In this document: positions 41,266-49,466 of the stretch, piece after piece | How positions within the stretch are numbered: the first letter of the stretch is position 1 | Layout: the number at the start of each line of letters is the position of its first letter | Assembly: GCA_021372615.1 (NCBI GenBank) | Contig: JAJFUB010000146.1 | Location: 1 to 64,000, forward strand | DNA from: a bacterium | GTDB lineage: Bacteria; Armatimonadota; Zipacnadia; Zipacnadales; UBA11051 | Length of the DNA: 64,000 bases | Direction of reading: 5' to 3' | Notes under the pieces: generated by a model | Database searches by the model: none | What the model was told of the DNA's origin: nothing | What the model saw: the letters and a program-made list of their open reading frames with translations, nothing else | Position numbers and translations under genes: made by a program

Positions 41266-42286
41266 CGGGCTGCCCCGTCTCGGCCGACTCGACCATCGCC
41301 ACTAGGGCCTTCGTGATCTGCAGGCCATCCTCCCCCGTGATCGGCGGCGTCTCGTCCTTCAGGCAGCAGTTCACGAAATGCTGGAAGGCCTGGTAGACGA
41401 ACCCGACCGGGACGCCCATGACCTGCCCGTACAGGATCCCGCGGTCCGCGGCCTTGGCGTTGGTGGCGAACTGGAACATCGGCAGCGCCGGGTCTATGTT
41501 CACATAGCCGTCGCTGCAGATCAACTCGAACTTGCTGTCCACCATGTACGGCATGCTCTCGGGCATGATCCAGCAGCTCTCGAAGTTGCCCACGCAGCCA
41601 TTCTCGAACTCGACGGTGGCCTGGTAGAAGTCCGGGGTGTCAATCCCCAGACTCTGCAGCTTCCCCGACCGGCAGACGGCGTTGACGCGCCTGGCCTCGG
41701 ACTTGAAGTACCAGCGGGCAATGTCGTAGCGGTGGCAGATCAGCCAGAAGGGCAGGCGGGTATTCCGCGACCATGAGAGCATCTGCGTGGGCACGTAGAG
41801 CGTGTTGTTCAGGCGGGCGTAGCAGTACATCGGGTCGCCCAGTTCGCCCCGCTCCAGGGCGTCCTTCGTCTGGGCGAAGGCATGCATCCAGCGGTTGGAC
41901 CAGTTGACCATGAGCTGCTTGCCCGACGCCTTCTGGGCGGCCAGGATGGCCTCGGCGTCGGCAACGGTCGTCGCCATCGGCTTCTCCAGCAGCACATGCT
42001 TCCCGGCCGCCAGGGCCGCTTCGGCGACCTCGCGGTGTAGATGATCGGGCAGCACGAGCGAGACGGCCTCGATCTCATCGCGTGCGAACAGGTCGCGGTA
42101 GTCGGTGAACACGTGCCTGGCGCCATACTTGAGGCCCATGGCGCGGGCGCGCTCCTCGTTCAGGTCGCAGACCGCGACGAGGGTGGCGTTGGGGGCAGTA
42201 GCGGCACACTGGACGTGGCACTCGCCCTGCACGCCCACGCCGACGACGCCGTAGTTCAGGTTCCCCGGGGCAAAGGCTTCGACCAT
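41252..42286 (-). CDS. Gfo/Idh/MocA family oxidoreductase
   Basis: A 344-residue NAD(P)-dependent dehydrogenase. Rossmann motif: GVVGVGVQGECHVQCAATA with the acidic strand VAVCDLNEE. Family lysine: VLLEKPMATTVADAE (about residue 101). The active-site region LICHRYDIARWYFKS contains the H-x-x-D pair in a variant context. It heads a minus-strand group with two peptidase genes and the TIR-TPR gene, an association that does not obviously match a sugar pathway. ATG at 42286 with an AGGTGA-like site upstream. Confidence 0.82.
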   Translation of the reverse strand: MVEAFAPGNLNYGVVGVGVQGECHVQCAATAPNATLVAVCDLNEERARAMGLKYGARHVFTDYRDLFARDEIEAVSLVLPDHLHREVAEAALAAGKHVLLEKPMATTVADAEAILAAQKASGKQLMVNWSNRWMHAFAQTKDALERGELGDPMYCYARLNNTLYVPTQMLSWSRNTRLPFWLICHRYDIARWYFKSEARRVNAVCRSGKLQSLGIDTPDFYQATVEFENGCVGNFESCWIMPESMPYMVDSKFELICSDGYVNIDPALPMFQFATNAKAADRGILYGQVMGVPVGFVYQAFQHFVNCCLKDETPPITGEDGLQITKALVAMVESAETGQPVDLA

Positions 42287-42336
42287 GGCAGATCACCTGC
42301 TGAATGTGATGGAGGCAGGTTCGCGCCGGGGCTGCG

Positions 42337-42382
42337 GATTCCCTGCCTGGGAATCAGACGGGCAGGCATCGCTGCCTGCCCG
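42337..42382. terminator. Hairpins downstream of pilin gene 1
   Basis: GATTCCC-TGCCT-GGGAATC (42337-42355) and the stronger CGGGCAGGCA-TCGC-TGCCTGCCCG (42359-42382) lie 26 bases downstream of the pilin stop on the transcribed strand. No T-run. The second is a good candidate terminator. Confidence 0.55.
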
Positions 42383-42408
42383 GGACGTCTGCGCGACGGC
42401 ACTTTGGC

Positions 42409-43026
42409 CTAGGGGGACCACCGAATGGCGCCGCTGGCCACCGACCCGACCATGCTCTGGTACGAGTACCACTTGGCATGGCCGTCCATCATCCCGAAGT
42501 TCGCCCCCTCGTTGTGGCGGGTGGGCACGCAGCCGAGGTTGGTGATGCCCTGGCCCGTGGGGCAGCGGCCCGGTGTACCCCACCGGAAGTACGGTCCGGT
42601 GTACTGTGTGTCACCCATCAGCACCGTGGACGCGGGCATGGTGAAGGCCCCGAGGGCCGCCCCCGGGGTGATGCCCCCGTCGATGTTCCAGCCATAGCGG
42701 AGACCTGACCCGCTGGGGCAATAGCGGCACTGCGTGTTCTTGACGTACGGCTCAATCTTGTCCCACTGGCAGCGGTCGTCGGGGTTGCCCGTCCCGTCGC
42801 CCCCGACACCCGGCGCGTTGCAGCGGGTGCCGTGCTTGGGGAGGCGTTCGTCGTAGTCTTGCGCATACTGCAGCGCCCCAAGTATGAGCTGCTTCACGTT
42901 GCTCAAGCAGCTCGTCTGTCGGGCCTTCTCACGGGCCTTGGCGAAGACGGGGAACAGGATCGCCGCCAGGATGGCAATGATGGCGATCACCACCAACAGC
43001 TCGATGAGCGTGAAGCCGCGGCGCAT
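42409..43026 (-). CDS. Type IV pilin-like protein (DUF1559-type), copy 1 of a tandem pair
   Basis: A 205-residue prepilin-like protein: [17 protein letters not shown] leader and helix, the [20 protein letters not shown] block, then a cysteine-containing body ([21 protein letters not shown]) and the C-terminal [19 protein letters not shown] (H-x9-DG motif). A GGGAGG lies upstream of the ATG. It is closely similar to the gene starting at 43751, sharing KHGT(R/K)C, KxxPYVKNTQ and GHAKWYSY, and is a recent tandem duplicate. Probably secreted through a type II/IV-pilus-like machine; the machine genes are not in the window. Confidence 0.88.
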   Translation of the reverse strand: MRRGFTLIELLVVIAIIAILAAILFPVFAKAREKARQTSCLSNVKQLILGALQYAQDYDERLPKHGTRCNAPGVGGDGTGNPDDRCQWDKIEPYVKNTQCRYCPSGSGLRYGWNIDGGITPGAALGAFTMPASTVLMGDTQYTGPYFRWGTPGRCPTGQGITNLGCVPTRHNEGANFGMMDGHAKWYSYQSMVGSVASGAIRWSP

Positions 43027-43069
43027 GCGCGATCAGTCCTCTCACAGGGAGGTGCACGCGCGACCTGGC

Positions 43070-43089
43070 CCGCCGGGTGTACCCGGCGG
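43070..43089. repeat. GC hairpin between tandem pilin genes
   Basis: CCGCCGGGT-GT-ACCCGGCGG followed by CCTAC (43090-43094), the tail type of the other elements, here not used as a stop codon. It lies upstream of pilin copy 1 and downstream of copy 2. Confidence 0.5.
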
Positions 43090-43145
43090 CCTACCGAGGA
43101 CGACACGTCATGCCGCCTACAGGCGTCGCAGTGCTCTCCGGCTGC

Positions 43146-43751
43146 CTACGGATGCCAGGTGAGGCTGCCGTTGGCTTCGGCCCCGCGCATGTTGACGTAG
43201 GAGTACCACTTGGCGTGGCCGTCAGCCAGGATGTAGTTGGCGCCGTCATTGTGGCGCAGCGGGATGCAGCCCCAGTTGGTGACCCCTTCGGTGACCGGGC
43301 ACGAACCCGGGTCCCGCCCGCTAATGAACGGCGCGTTGCGCCCACCATCGCCCATGATGACCGTCTGAGCCGGCGACACGATGGTGCCGATGGCGAGGCC
43401 GATGCTGTTGTCCCGCATGCCGATGTTCCAGCCGATGCCCCAGGTGTTACTCGAACTTGGACAGGTGGCCATCTGGGTGTTCTTGACGTACGGCTGCATC
43501 TTGTTGAGTTGGCATACGTCGAGCTGGTTCGCGCCTGCGCCACCGCACTTGGTGCCATGTTTGGGGAGCCGCTCGTCGAAGTCCTGAGCGTACTGCATGG
43601 CCGCCAGGCCCCACTGCTTCAGGTTCGACAGACAACTGGTCTGCCGGGCTTTCTCACGGGCCTTGGCGAAGACGGGGAATAGGATCGCCGCCAGAATAGC
43701 GATGATGGCGATCACAACCAGCAACTCGATGAGGGTGAAACCACGGCGCAT
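43146..43751 (-). CDS. Type IV pilin-like protein (DUF1559-type), copy 2 of a tandem pair
   Basis: A 201-residue prepilin-like protein starting at 43751, with GGGAGG nine bases upstream; an in-frame GTG at 43760 overlaps the ribosome binding site. Leader [17 protein letters not shown], the [20 protein letters not shown] block, then [20 protein letters not shown] and C-terminal [19 protein letters not shown]. Clear paralogue of the downstream pilin. Compared with copy 1 it lacks one cysteine pair in the middle. The two may form alternative or interacting filament subunits. Divergent from the frameshifted secreted gene. Confidence 0.88.
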   Translation of the reverse strand: MRRGFTLIELLVVIAIIAILAAILFPVFAKAREKARQTSCLSNLKQWGLAAMQYAQDFDERLPKHGTKCGGAGANQLDVCQLNKMQPYVKNTQMATCPSSSNTWGIGWNIGMRDNSIGLAIGTIVSPAQTVIMGDGGRNAPFISGRDPGSCPVTEGVTNWGCIPLRHNDGANYILADGHAKWYSYVNMRGAEANGSLTWHP

Positions 43752-43884
43752 GTGAGCCACCTCCCGACCGGGATGTGAACGAGCATACGAACCGCTCCAT
43801 TCCTTTTTTCGCCGTCCTCTTGCGGTTTCCTTCCGCTGTGGCCCGCGCCCGCGGAACTTCGCTCCCTATGGCGCCTGGAGGCAG

Positions 43885-43899
43885 GCGTCGTCACGACGC
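43885..43899. promoter_or_regulatory. Short inverted repeat in the divergent pilin/glycan-block region
   Basis: GCGTCGT-C-ACGACGC, a perfect 7-bp inverted repeat around one base, about 95 bases upstream of the secreted gene start. A candidate operator; short enough to arise by chance. Confidence 0.3.
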
Positions 43900-43992
43900 T
43901 TGCGGGAGGTCATGGCGGGGCTGCGGGGGAAGCTCTGGCGGAGTCCCTCCGCGACGCAAGGCGCCCATCCCCCTCCCACCGGAGGCTCCGGC

Positions 43993-46331
43993 ATGGACAA
44001 GTGTATTGGTGTGCTGGCATGCCTGGCGGCCGCGATGGCCATGGCCCAGGCTGCGCCCCCGCTGGTCTGCCATCTGTCTGACTGTGCCAAGCGCACGCCG
44101 CAGTACCCGGGGATGCTGCGCGCCAGTGAAGTCTGCATGCGCAGTCTCGTCCCGCGCACTGCCAGCCAGAAGAGCCCCTACGACACGCTGCAGGCCCTTC
44201 GCGACTTCCACGTGACGCGCCTGGAGTGGACCTACAGCCTGACGCCCCAGTTCATCGCACAGGCGCAGGCGCTGGGGTGCACCGTCTCGGGCGCGGCGGC
44301 CAACGGCACCCTCGCCGGCGTGGACCATACGACGGCGGACTGGTTCATGGCCTTCAGCGCGCTCAATCTCAACGGCGAGGCGGTGGAGGCCCCGTGGATG
44401 CGGCCGTGGTCGGGGCACGCGCTGTGGCACTGTGTCAACAACCCTCGGGCCCGCGCGGGCTATCTGGCCTATGTGCAGAGCCTCGTGGACATGGGCGTCC
44501 GGGACATCCAGCGCGATGACCCCAGCATGAACCTCAACGCCACGAACTGGGGCGGCTGCTTCTGCCCGTACTGCCTGGCCGGCTTCCGCGAGTATCTCCA
44601 GCAACGCGGCGACCGCGAGCAACTGGCGAGGCTCGGGGTGGCCAGCCTGGCGCAGTTCGACTACGCGGCCTACTTGCGCGAGGGGGGCGCGCCCGTCGGC
44701 GATGCCTTCGCGCAGGTCCCACGGGACTACCTGAAGGACCAGTTCATCCGCTTCCAGGAGCAGTCCACGATTGAGTTCCACCGTTGGTGGCGGTCCGAGC
44801 TGGACCGGCACGCCGGGCGCCATGTGCCCGTCTCGTCCAACAACGGCGCCAGCGACTTCGGCCCGATCCACCAGTTGTTCGACTTCTACATCGGCGAACT
44901 GAACTACAGCCAGGCTTCGCCGGAGTCGCTGGCTGAGGCGCTCCGCCGGGCCCGGGAACTGGGCAAGGGCCAGTCGGTGACGATGCCGCTACGCCACGAG
45001 GCTGCCGAGACGCCCGAGTGGGTGCGCCGCACCCGGCAGACCATCGCCACCTGCTACGCGCTGGGGATGCACATCGAAGCCCCCTGGGACACGTATCTGC
45101 CTGTCCGGGGCGAGGTCCCGGCGCGCTATTTCGGGCGGCCGGCGGACACCGCCGACCTGTTCGGGCTCGTGCGGGCCTGCCCGCAGCTCTTCGACGACTA
45201 CGAGGAAGCGGTCGTACTGGGCGGCGCGCTCGACGAGGGGCGGTGGACGCCCGAGACGCGCCCCGTGACCGTATGGACGGCCCGGAGCAGGTCTATGCCG
45301 TCGCCCGGGCGCTGCCCGGCCGTCCCGAAGCGCCGGTCGTCGTGCACTTGGTGGACTGGTCCGACCGGCCGCAGCCCTTCACCATCAGCCTCAATCCGCA
45401 GGTCTTCTTCGCCGGCCAGCCGGTGCAGGTCAGCCTCATCACGCCCCGCCCCTACGAGGCGGCGGCTCATGCGGCGGCCGAGGAGAGCCATGACTACAGC
45501 GGGCTCATTGCCGAGCAGACGCTCGCCAGCGGCCAGGTGACGACCTGTGACCTCCCCGCCCTGCAGCCCTGGGGCCTGCTGGTCATCCGGCCGGTCGCGG
45601 ACGCGGCCGGGCTCTGGCCTCCTCGCCTCGTGCGGACAGAAGTGGGAGGCGAGGAGGCCGTCGGGGCTGTGGCGCTGAACACCGGGGCCACGGTCCGCTT
45701 CACGACCGATGGCGCCGATCCCGAGCCTGACTCGCCGGTGCTGACGGCGCCGGTGCTCCTGCGGGGCCTGCAGGGCTTCCGGGCGCGGTGCTATCGCGGG
45801 GGCAAGGCCTCCGCGGTCGTCGCGCTGACTCACCTGCCGCAGCCCGGCCCCCCGTGGCGCGACCTGTTGGTCAATGCGGACTTCGCCCAGGGCCAGACCG
45901 CGTGGAAAGCCGTCGTCGCGGCCCCCCTGGAGCCGGGGGCACTCGACTTCTCCACCGGCCCCATCCCCCAACTGGGCACAACCGGAGCGCGGCTGAAGGT
46001 CACCGCCAGCGACGGTGTGCCCTACCATGTGCGTCTCACCCAGCCGGTGTCGGTCGCTGCCGGGGCGGGGCTGCAACTGCGGGCCACGCTGGCTGCCGAC
46101 CGCCCGGCCCGCATACGCATCGGCGTGCAGGAGATCGCGGCGCCACACCGGGTCGTCGGCGTGCGCGTGCTGGACATTGGCCCCACGCCGCAGCGCGTGC
46201 TCATGACACCCACCAATGAGCACGGGGACCTGCAGGCCCAGTTCCAGCTTGACCTGGGCTACTGCCAGCCGGAGACCATCGTCTGGATATCGGGGATTCA
46301 GTTGCGGGCTCGTGTCCTGCCCGCCCCGTAA
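43993..46331 (+). pseudogene. Large secreted glycan-related protein, interrupted by a frameshift near 45265-45280
   Basis: Start ATG 43993 with GGAGG upstream; signal peptide MDKCIGVLACLAAAMAMAQA. The first frame reads well to about 45265 (about 425 residues; WGGCFCPYCLAGFREYLQQR, NNGASDFGPIHQLFDFYIGE, IATCYALGMHIEAPWDT, all like TIM-barrel GH proteins such as GH42-like enzymes). Good protein continues in the -1 frame: PEQVYAVARALPGRPEAPVV, a beta-sandwich region, then the stop at 46331. A single missing base, sequencing error or recoding could explain it. No classical slippery heptamer is present. The intact protein would be about 779 residues and exported. Confidence 0.75.
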
Positions 46332-46343
46332 ATGGAGTCTGCC

Positions 46344-49300
46344 ATGCGTACCCGAGGTCTCGTCATCCTGCTCGCTATCTCAGTGGCGGCGTGCGTCCAG
46401 GCCGAGCCGGGCCTGCTCTTTCGCGCCTCCTTCGACGGCACGGTGCAGGCCATCAGCGCCGCGCCCGACCCTGTCACGACTGTCGGCCCCTCCCCCACCT
46501 TCGCCCCCGGCAAGTTCGGCCAGGCGCTCGTGGCGGGCGCCGAGAGCACCCTCCTGCGCTACCGCACCGACGGCAACCTCGTCCCCCAGGCCGGGTCAGT
46601 CAGCCTGTGGGTCAAGCCGGTGAACTGGGGCACGGACGGGTGCTTCCACAGCTTCTTCGAGTCCGGCCAGGAGCGCCAGGGCCTCGGCTGGCTGATCCTG
46701 TACAAGTACTTCCAGAACAACTGGCTGCTGCTGCGCTACGCCGACGAGGCGGATCAGGTCGGCATGGCGCAGGGCCTGGCCGACTGGAAGCCGGGCGAAT
46801 GGCACCACCTCGTCGGAACCTGGTCCCCAGAGGGGATGCGTGTCTATGTGGACGGGGAGCTGTCCGGGACGGCTCCCCGTCCGCTGGTCGCCCAGAGCCT
46901 CGCCGACACCTTTGCCCTCGGGGACAACGGCTGGCATCTGCCCCACAAGGGCGCCCAGACGCTCGTTGACGAGGTCCGCATCTACAGCTACCCGCTGTCG
47001 CCCGAGCAGGTGCGCCGGCTTGCCGGCAAGGCGGCGGTGCAGGTGACACGGGACGCTACCAGCGACCGCTGGACGGTGCAGGTGGAAGTGCCGGACCCAG
47101 CCGTGACCAAGCAGGTTCGCGTGGCCATCAGCCCGGCCGCGGGGGGCGAGGCTGTCAAGCAAGCCACTGCCGAGGTCACCGGTCGGCTGGCCCACGTACC
47201 GGTGGATGTGGCTGGTCTTCCGCCGGGCGAGTATGCCGTGCTGGCGCAGGCCCTGGACGCCGGGGGACAGGTCATCTCGGAGGCCCGGGCGACGGCCCGG
47301 CGTTTGGCCCAGGAGCGTGTGACGCTGGACAATGGTCTGCTCCGCATTGCCTTCGACGGCGGCAACGGCGGCATTCTGGCGATCGAGGCGCCGAAGCTGG
47401 GCTTTGCGGCCCGCGCGGCGGCCGCCCCGGCCCCGCTGCTGACCGTGGACAGCGTCAAGCTCCCCGACCATGCCCGCTTCTACCAGCCCAATGATGTCAG
47501 GACGCTGCCGGCCGATGACACGATGCTCAAGGAGCTGACGGTCAAGCGCGTGGCCAAGGGGCAGCAACTCGTCGCGCGCTACGAACTGCCCGACGGCATC
47601 AGCGCCGTCGTGACGGGGGACCTGCCGGATGGCGCTGCCACGCTGTCCCTGCGGCTGAAGCTGACCCCGCCGCGCCCCCTGCGCCCGTCAGAGGCCGTGC
47701 GCGTGCCCAGCGTCGTCTTCCCCATGGTCAGCGCCCTGTGCATCGGCCCGCAGAGCGAGGATGACCTCCTGGCCACCGGCCTCGTCCAGGGGGAACTGCT
47801 GCCCAACCCCGCCGCTGCCAGCACCAGGCGCAACATGGCCTACCCCGGCCGCTGCTGCGTGCCCTGGCAGGACCTGTACGACAGCCAGGGCGGCCTGGCG
47901 CTGGTTCCCCTCTCGCCGGCCAGCCAGCAGATCGAGGTGCTGACCGAGACGGGGAACGGGGCCGTCGCGCTCGGGACGCGCTGGTGGACGCTGCTGGAGC
48001 CGGGCGAGACGTTCGACTCCCCGGTGGTGGAACTGTCCGCCCACGCGGGGGCATGGCACGCCACCGCCGAGCGCTTCCGCCTGTGGAGCCTGCAGCATAC
48101 CCCGCCGCGCCAGCAGCCCCCCTGGTTGGCCACCTGTGACGGCTGGACGGGCTTCGGGTCAGCCGGCTACAGGTTCCGCGAGTTGCCCGACGTGCTCAAG
48201 ACCGCGCAGTACTACGGCTTCAACTACCTGCAGGTATGGGCCCAGATGATCCTGGGCAATGCCTACTACTCGTACTTCTACCCCAACCCCGACCTGGGGA
48301 CCGAGCAGGACCTGCGCGAGGGCATCCGGCAGGTCCACAAGCTCGGCGGCCACATCGGCTTCTACAGCAATGTCATCACCTTCGATGGCGGCGTGGACGG
48401 CAACCCGCTGCTGCAGGAGACCATCGCCAAGTACAAGCTGGCGGACGCTCGCGTCCGCACGAACATGCCGCCGTTGCCGCGCTTCTACGACGAGGGCCTC
48501 AAGCATGTCTTCGTCGGCCCCCAGGGCCACTACGGCAAGGGCGGAGCGGCCGGGCACAGCCATTCGGGCTACCCGGACGGCTACTGGGCCATGAACCCCG
48601 GCTCCAAGTGGTGGAGCGACTACCTGGCGTTCTGGATCAGCAAGTGGAACAAGGACTACGGGGCCGACATCTGGTACCTCGACAGCTTCCCCGTGCATGG
48701 CTACGGCCTGAGCGCCGCGAACTACTCACTGGACCTCGCCCACCCCGAGGGCCTGAGCCAGGGCCAGACGCGCTTGCTCACCCGCATCCGGCAGGACTTC
48801 CAGGGCCCGATGCTCTACGAGGGTGTCGCCTGCGCCGGCCTGATGCCGTGGACGAACTGGTGCCTGGGCACGGAACTCTCGTTCGGCAGCGGCGCCTGGT
48901 CGCGGCCGGAGATCTTCTGCTACAGCTTCAGCGACGTCTACCCGGTCTTCTCGGGCACCTGCAACACCTGGGAGGGCATCAAGCGCATCTACGCCGACCT
49001 GGCCGAGACGGGCCGCCGGCAGGACGCGATGAACTACGTCTTCCTCAACGGGGAGCGCTTCGACGTGCTGGGCCTGCACCCGCTGAACAAGGACGACCCG
49101 TACCACCAGCACGTCAGGAAGCTGGTCGCGCTGCGGAAGAGGGTCCGTGACGTGCTCTACCAGGGCCGCATGCGGGATGTGCTGGGCCTGTCGGGGATGC
49201 CCGAGCAGGTGCAGGCGCGGGTCTTTGCGACGAAGACCGCCGCCGTCGTCACCGTCTGGGATCGCCGCGCCAACCGGCAGCCGTGGGAGCTGACGATCGA

Positions 49301-49454
49301 CACCGCAGCCCTGCCGTGGCCGCCGGGGCTGAAGCAGGCGAAGGTGCTGCTCCTGGACGGGACGGAGCAGGCCGCGCCAGTCAGGCAGGACGGCAGCAAG
49401 CTGGCCGTGACGGTGCCCGCGGGCGAGATCTGCGCTCTGCGCTTCGGCCGCTAG
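46344..49454 (+). CDS. Secreted LamG-domain / DUF6259-type glycosidase-like protein
   Basis: A 1,036-residue exported protein with signal peptide MRTRGLVILLAISVAACVQA. Residues about 22-230 form a LamG/concanavalin-like domain (FRASFDGTVQAI; WHHLVGTWSPEGMRVYVDG). A beta-rich middle region follows (to about 590). A barrel domain matching DUF6259 extends from about residue 595: TCDGWTGFGSAGYRFREL, YYGFNYLQVWAQM, GADIWYLDSFPVHGYG (candidate catalytic Asp) and YEGVACAGLMPWTNW. DUF6259 proteins are presumed glycosidases of clan GH-D-like fold. The start at 46344 has GGAG seven bases upstream; an ATG at 46332 directly follows the previous stop. It sits between the frameshifted gene and the GH36-like gene. 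Confidence 0.78.
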   Translation: MRTRGLVILLAISVAACVQAEPGLLFRASFDGTVQAISAAPDPVTTVGPSPTFAPGKFGQALVAGAESTLLRYRTDGNLVPQAGSVSLWVKPVNWGTDGCFHSFFESGQERQGLGWLILYKYFQNNWLLLRYADEADQVGMAQGLADWKPGEWHHLVGTWSPEGMRVYVDGELSGTAPRPLVAQSLADTFALGDNGWHLPHKGAQTLVDEVRIYSYPLSPEQVRRLAGKAAVQVTRDATSDRWTVQVEVPDPAVTKQVRVAISPAAGGEAVKQATAEVTGRLAHVPVDVAGLPPGEYAVLAQALDAGGQVISEARATARRLAQERVTLDNGLLRIAFDGGNGGILAIEAPKLGFAARAAAAPAPLLTVDSVKLPDHARFYQPNDVRTLPADDTMLKELTVKRVAKGQQLVARYELPDGISAVVTGDLPDGAATLSLRLKLTPPRPLRPSEAVRVPSVVFPMVSALCIGPQSEDDLLATGLVQGELLPNPAAASTRRNMAYPGRCCVPWQDLYDSQGGLALVPLSPASQQIEVLTETGNGAVALGTRWWTLLEPGETFDSPVVELSAHAGAWHATAERFRLWSLQHTPPRQQPPWLATCDGWTGFGSAGYRFRELPDVLKTAQYYGFNYLQVWAQMILGNAYYSYFYPNPDLGTEQDLREGIRQVHKLGGHIGFYSNVITFDGGVDGNPLLQETIAKYKLADARVRTNMPPLPRFYDEGLKHVFVGPQGHYGKGGAAGHSHSGYPDGYWAMNPGSKWWSDYLAFWISKWNKDYGADIWYLDSFPVHGYGLSAANYSLDLAHPEGLSQGQTRLLTRIRQDFQGPMLYEGVACAGLMPWTNWCLGTELSFGSGAWSRPEIFCYSFSDVYPVFSGTCNTWEGIKRIYADLAETGRRQDAMNYVFLNGERFDVLGLHPLNKDDPYHQHVRKLVALRKRVRDVLYQGRMRDVLGLSGMPEQVQARVFATKTAAVVTVWDRRANRQPWELTIDTAALPWPPGLKQAKVLLLDGTEQAAPVRQDGSKLAVTVPAGEICALRFGR

Positions 49455-49466
49455 AGGGAGGCCAAC

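Noticed and set aside
45255-45290. Programmed -1 frameshifting as the explanation for the split secreted gene
   Set aside because: No X-XXY-YYZ slippery heptamer or following stable pseudoknot is evident, so a mutation or sequencing error is likelier.
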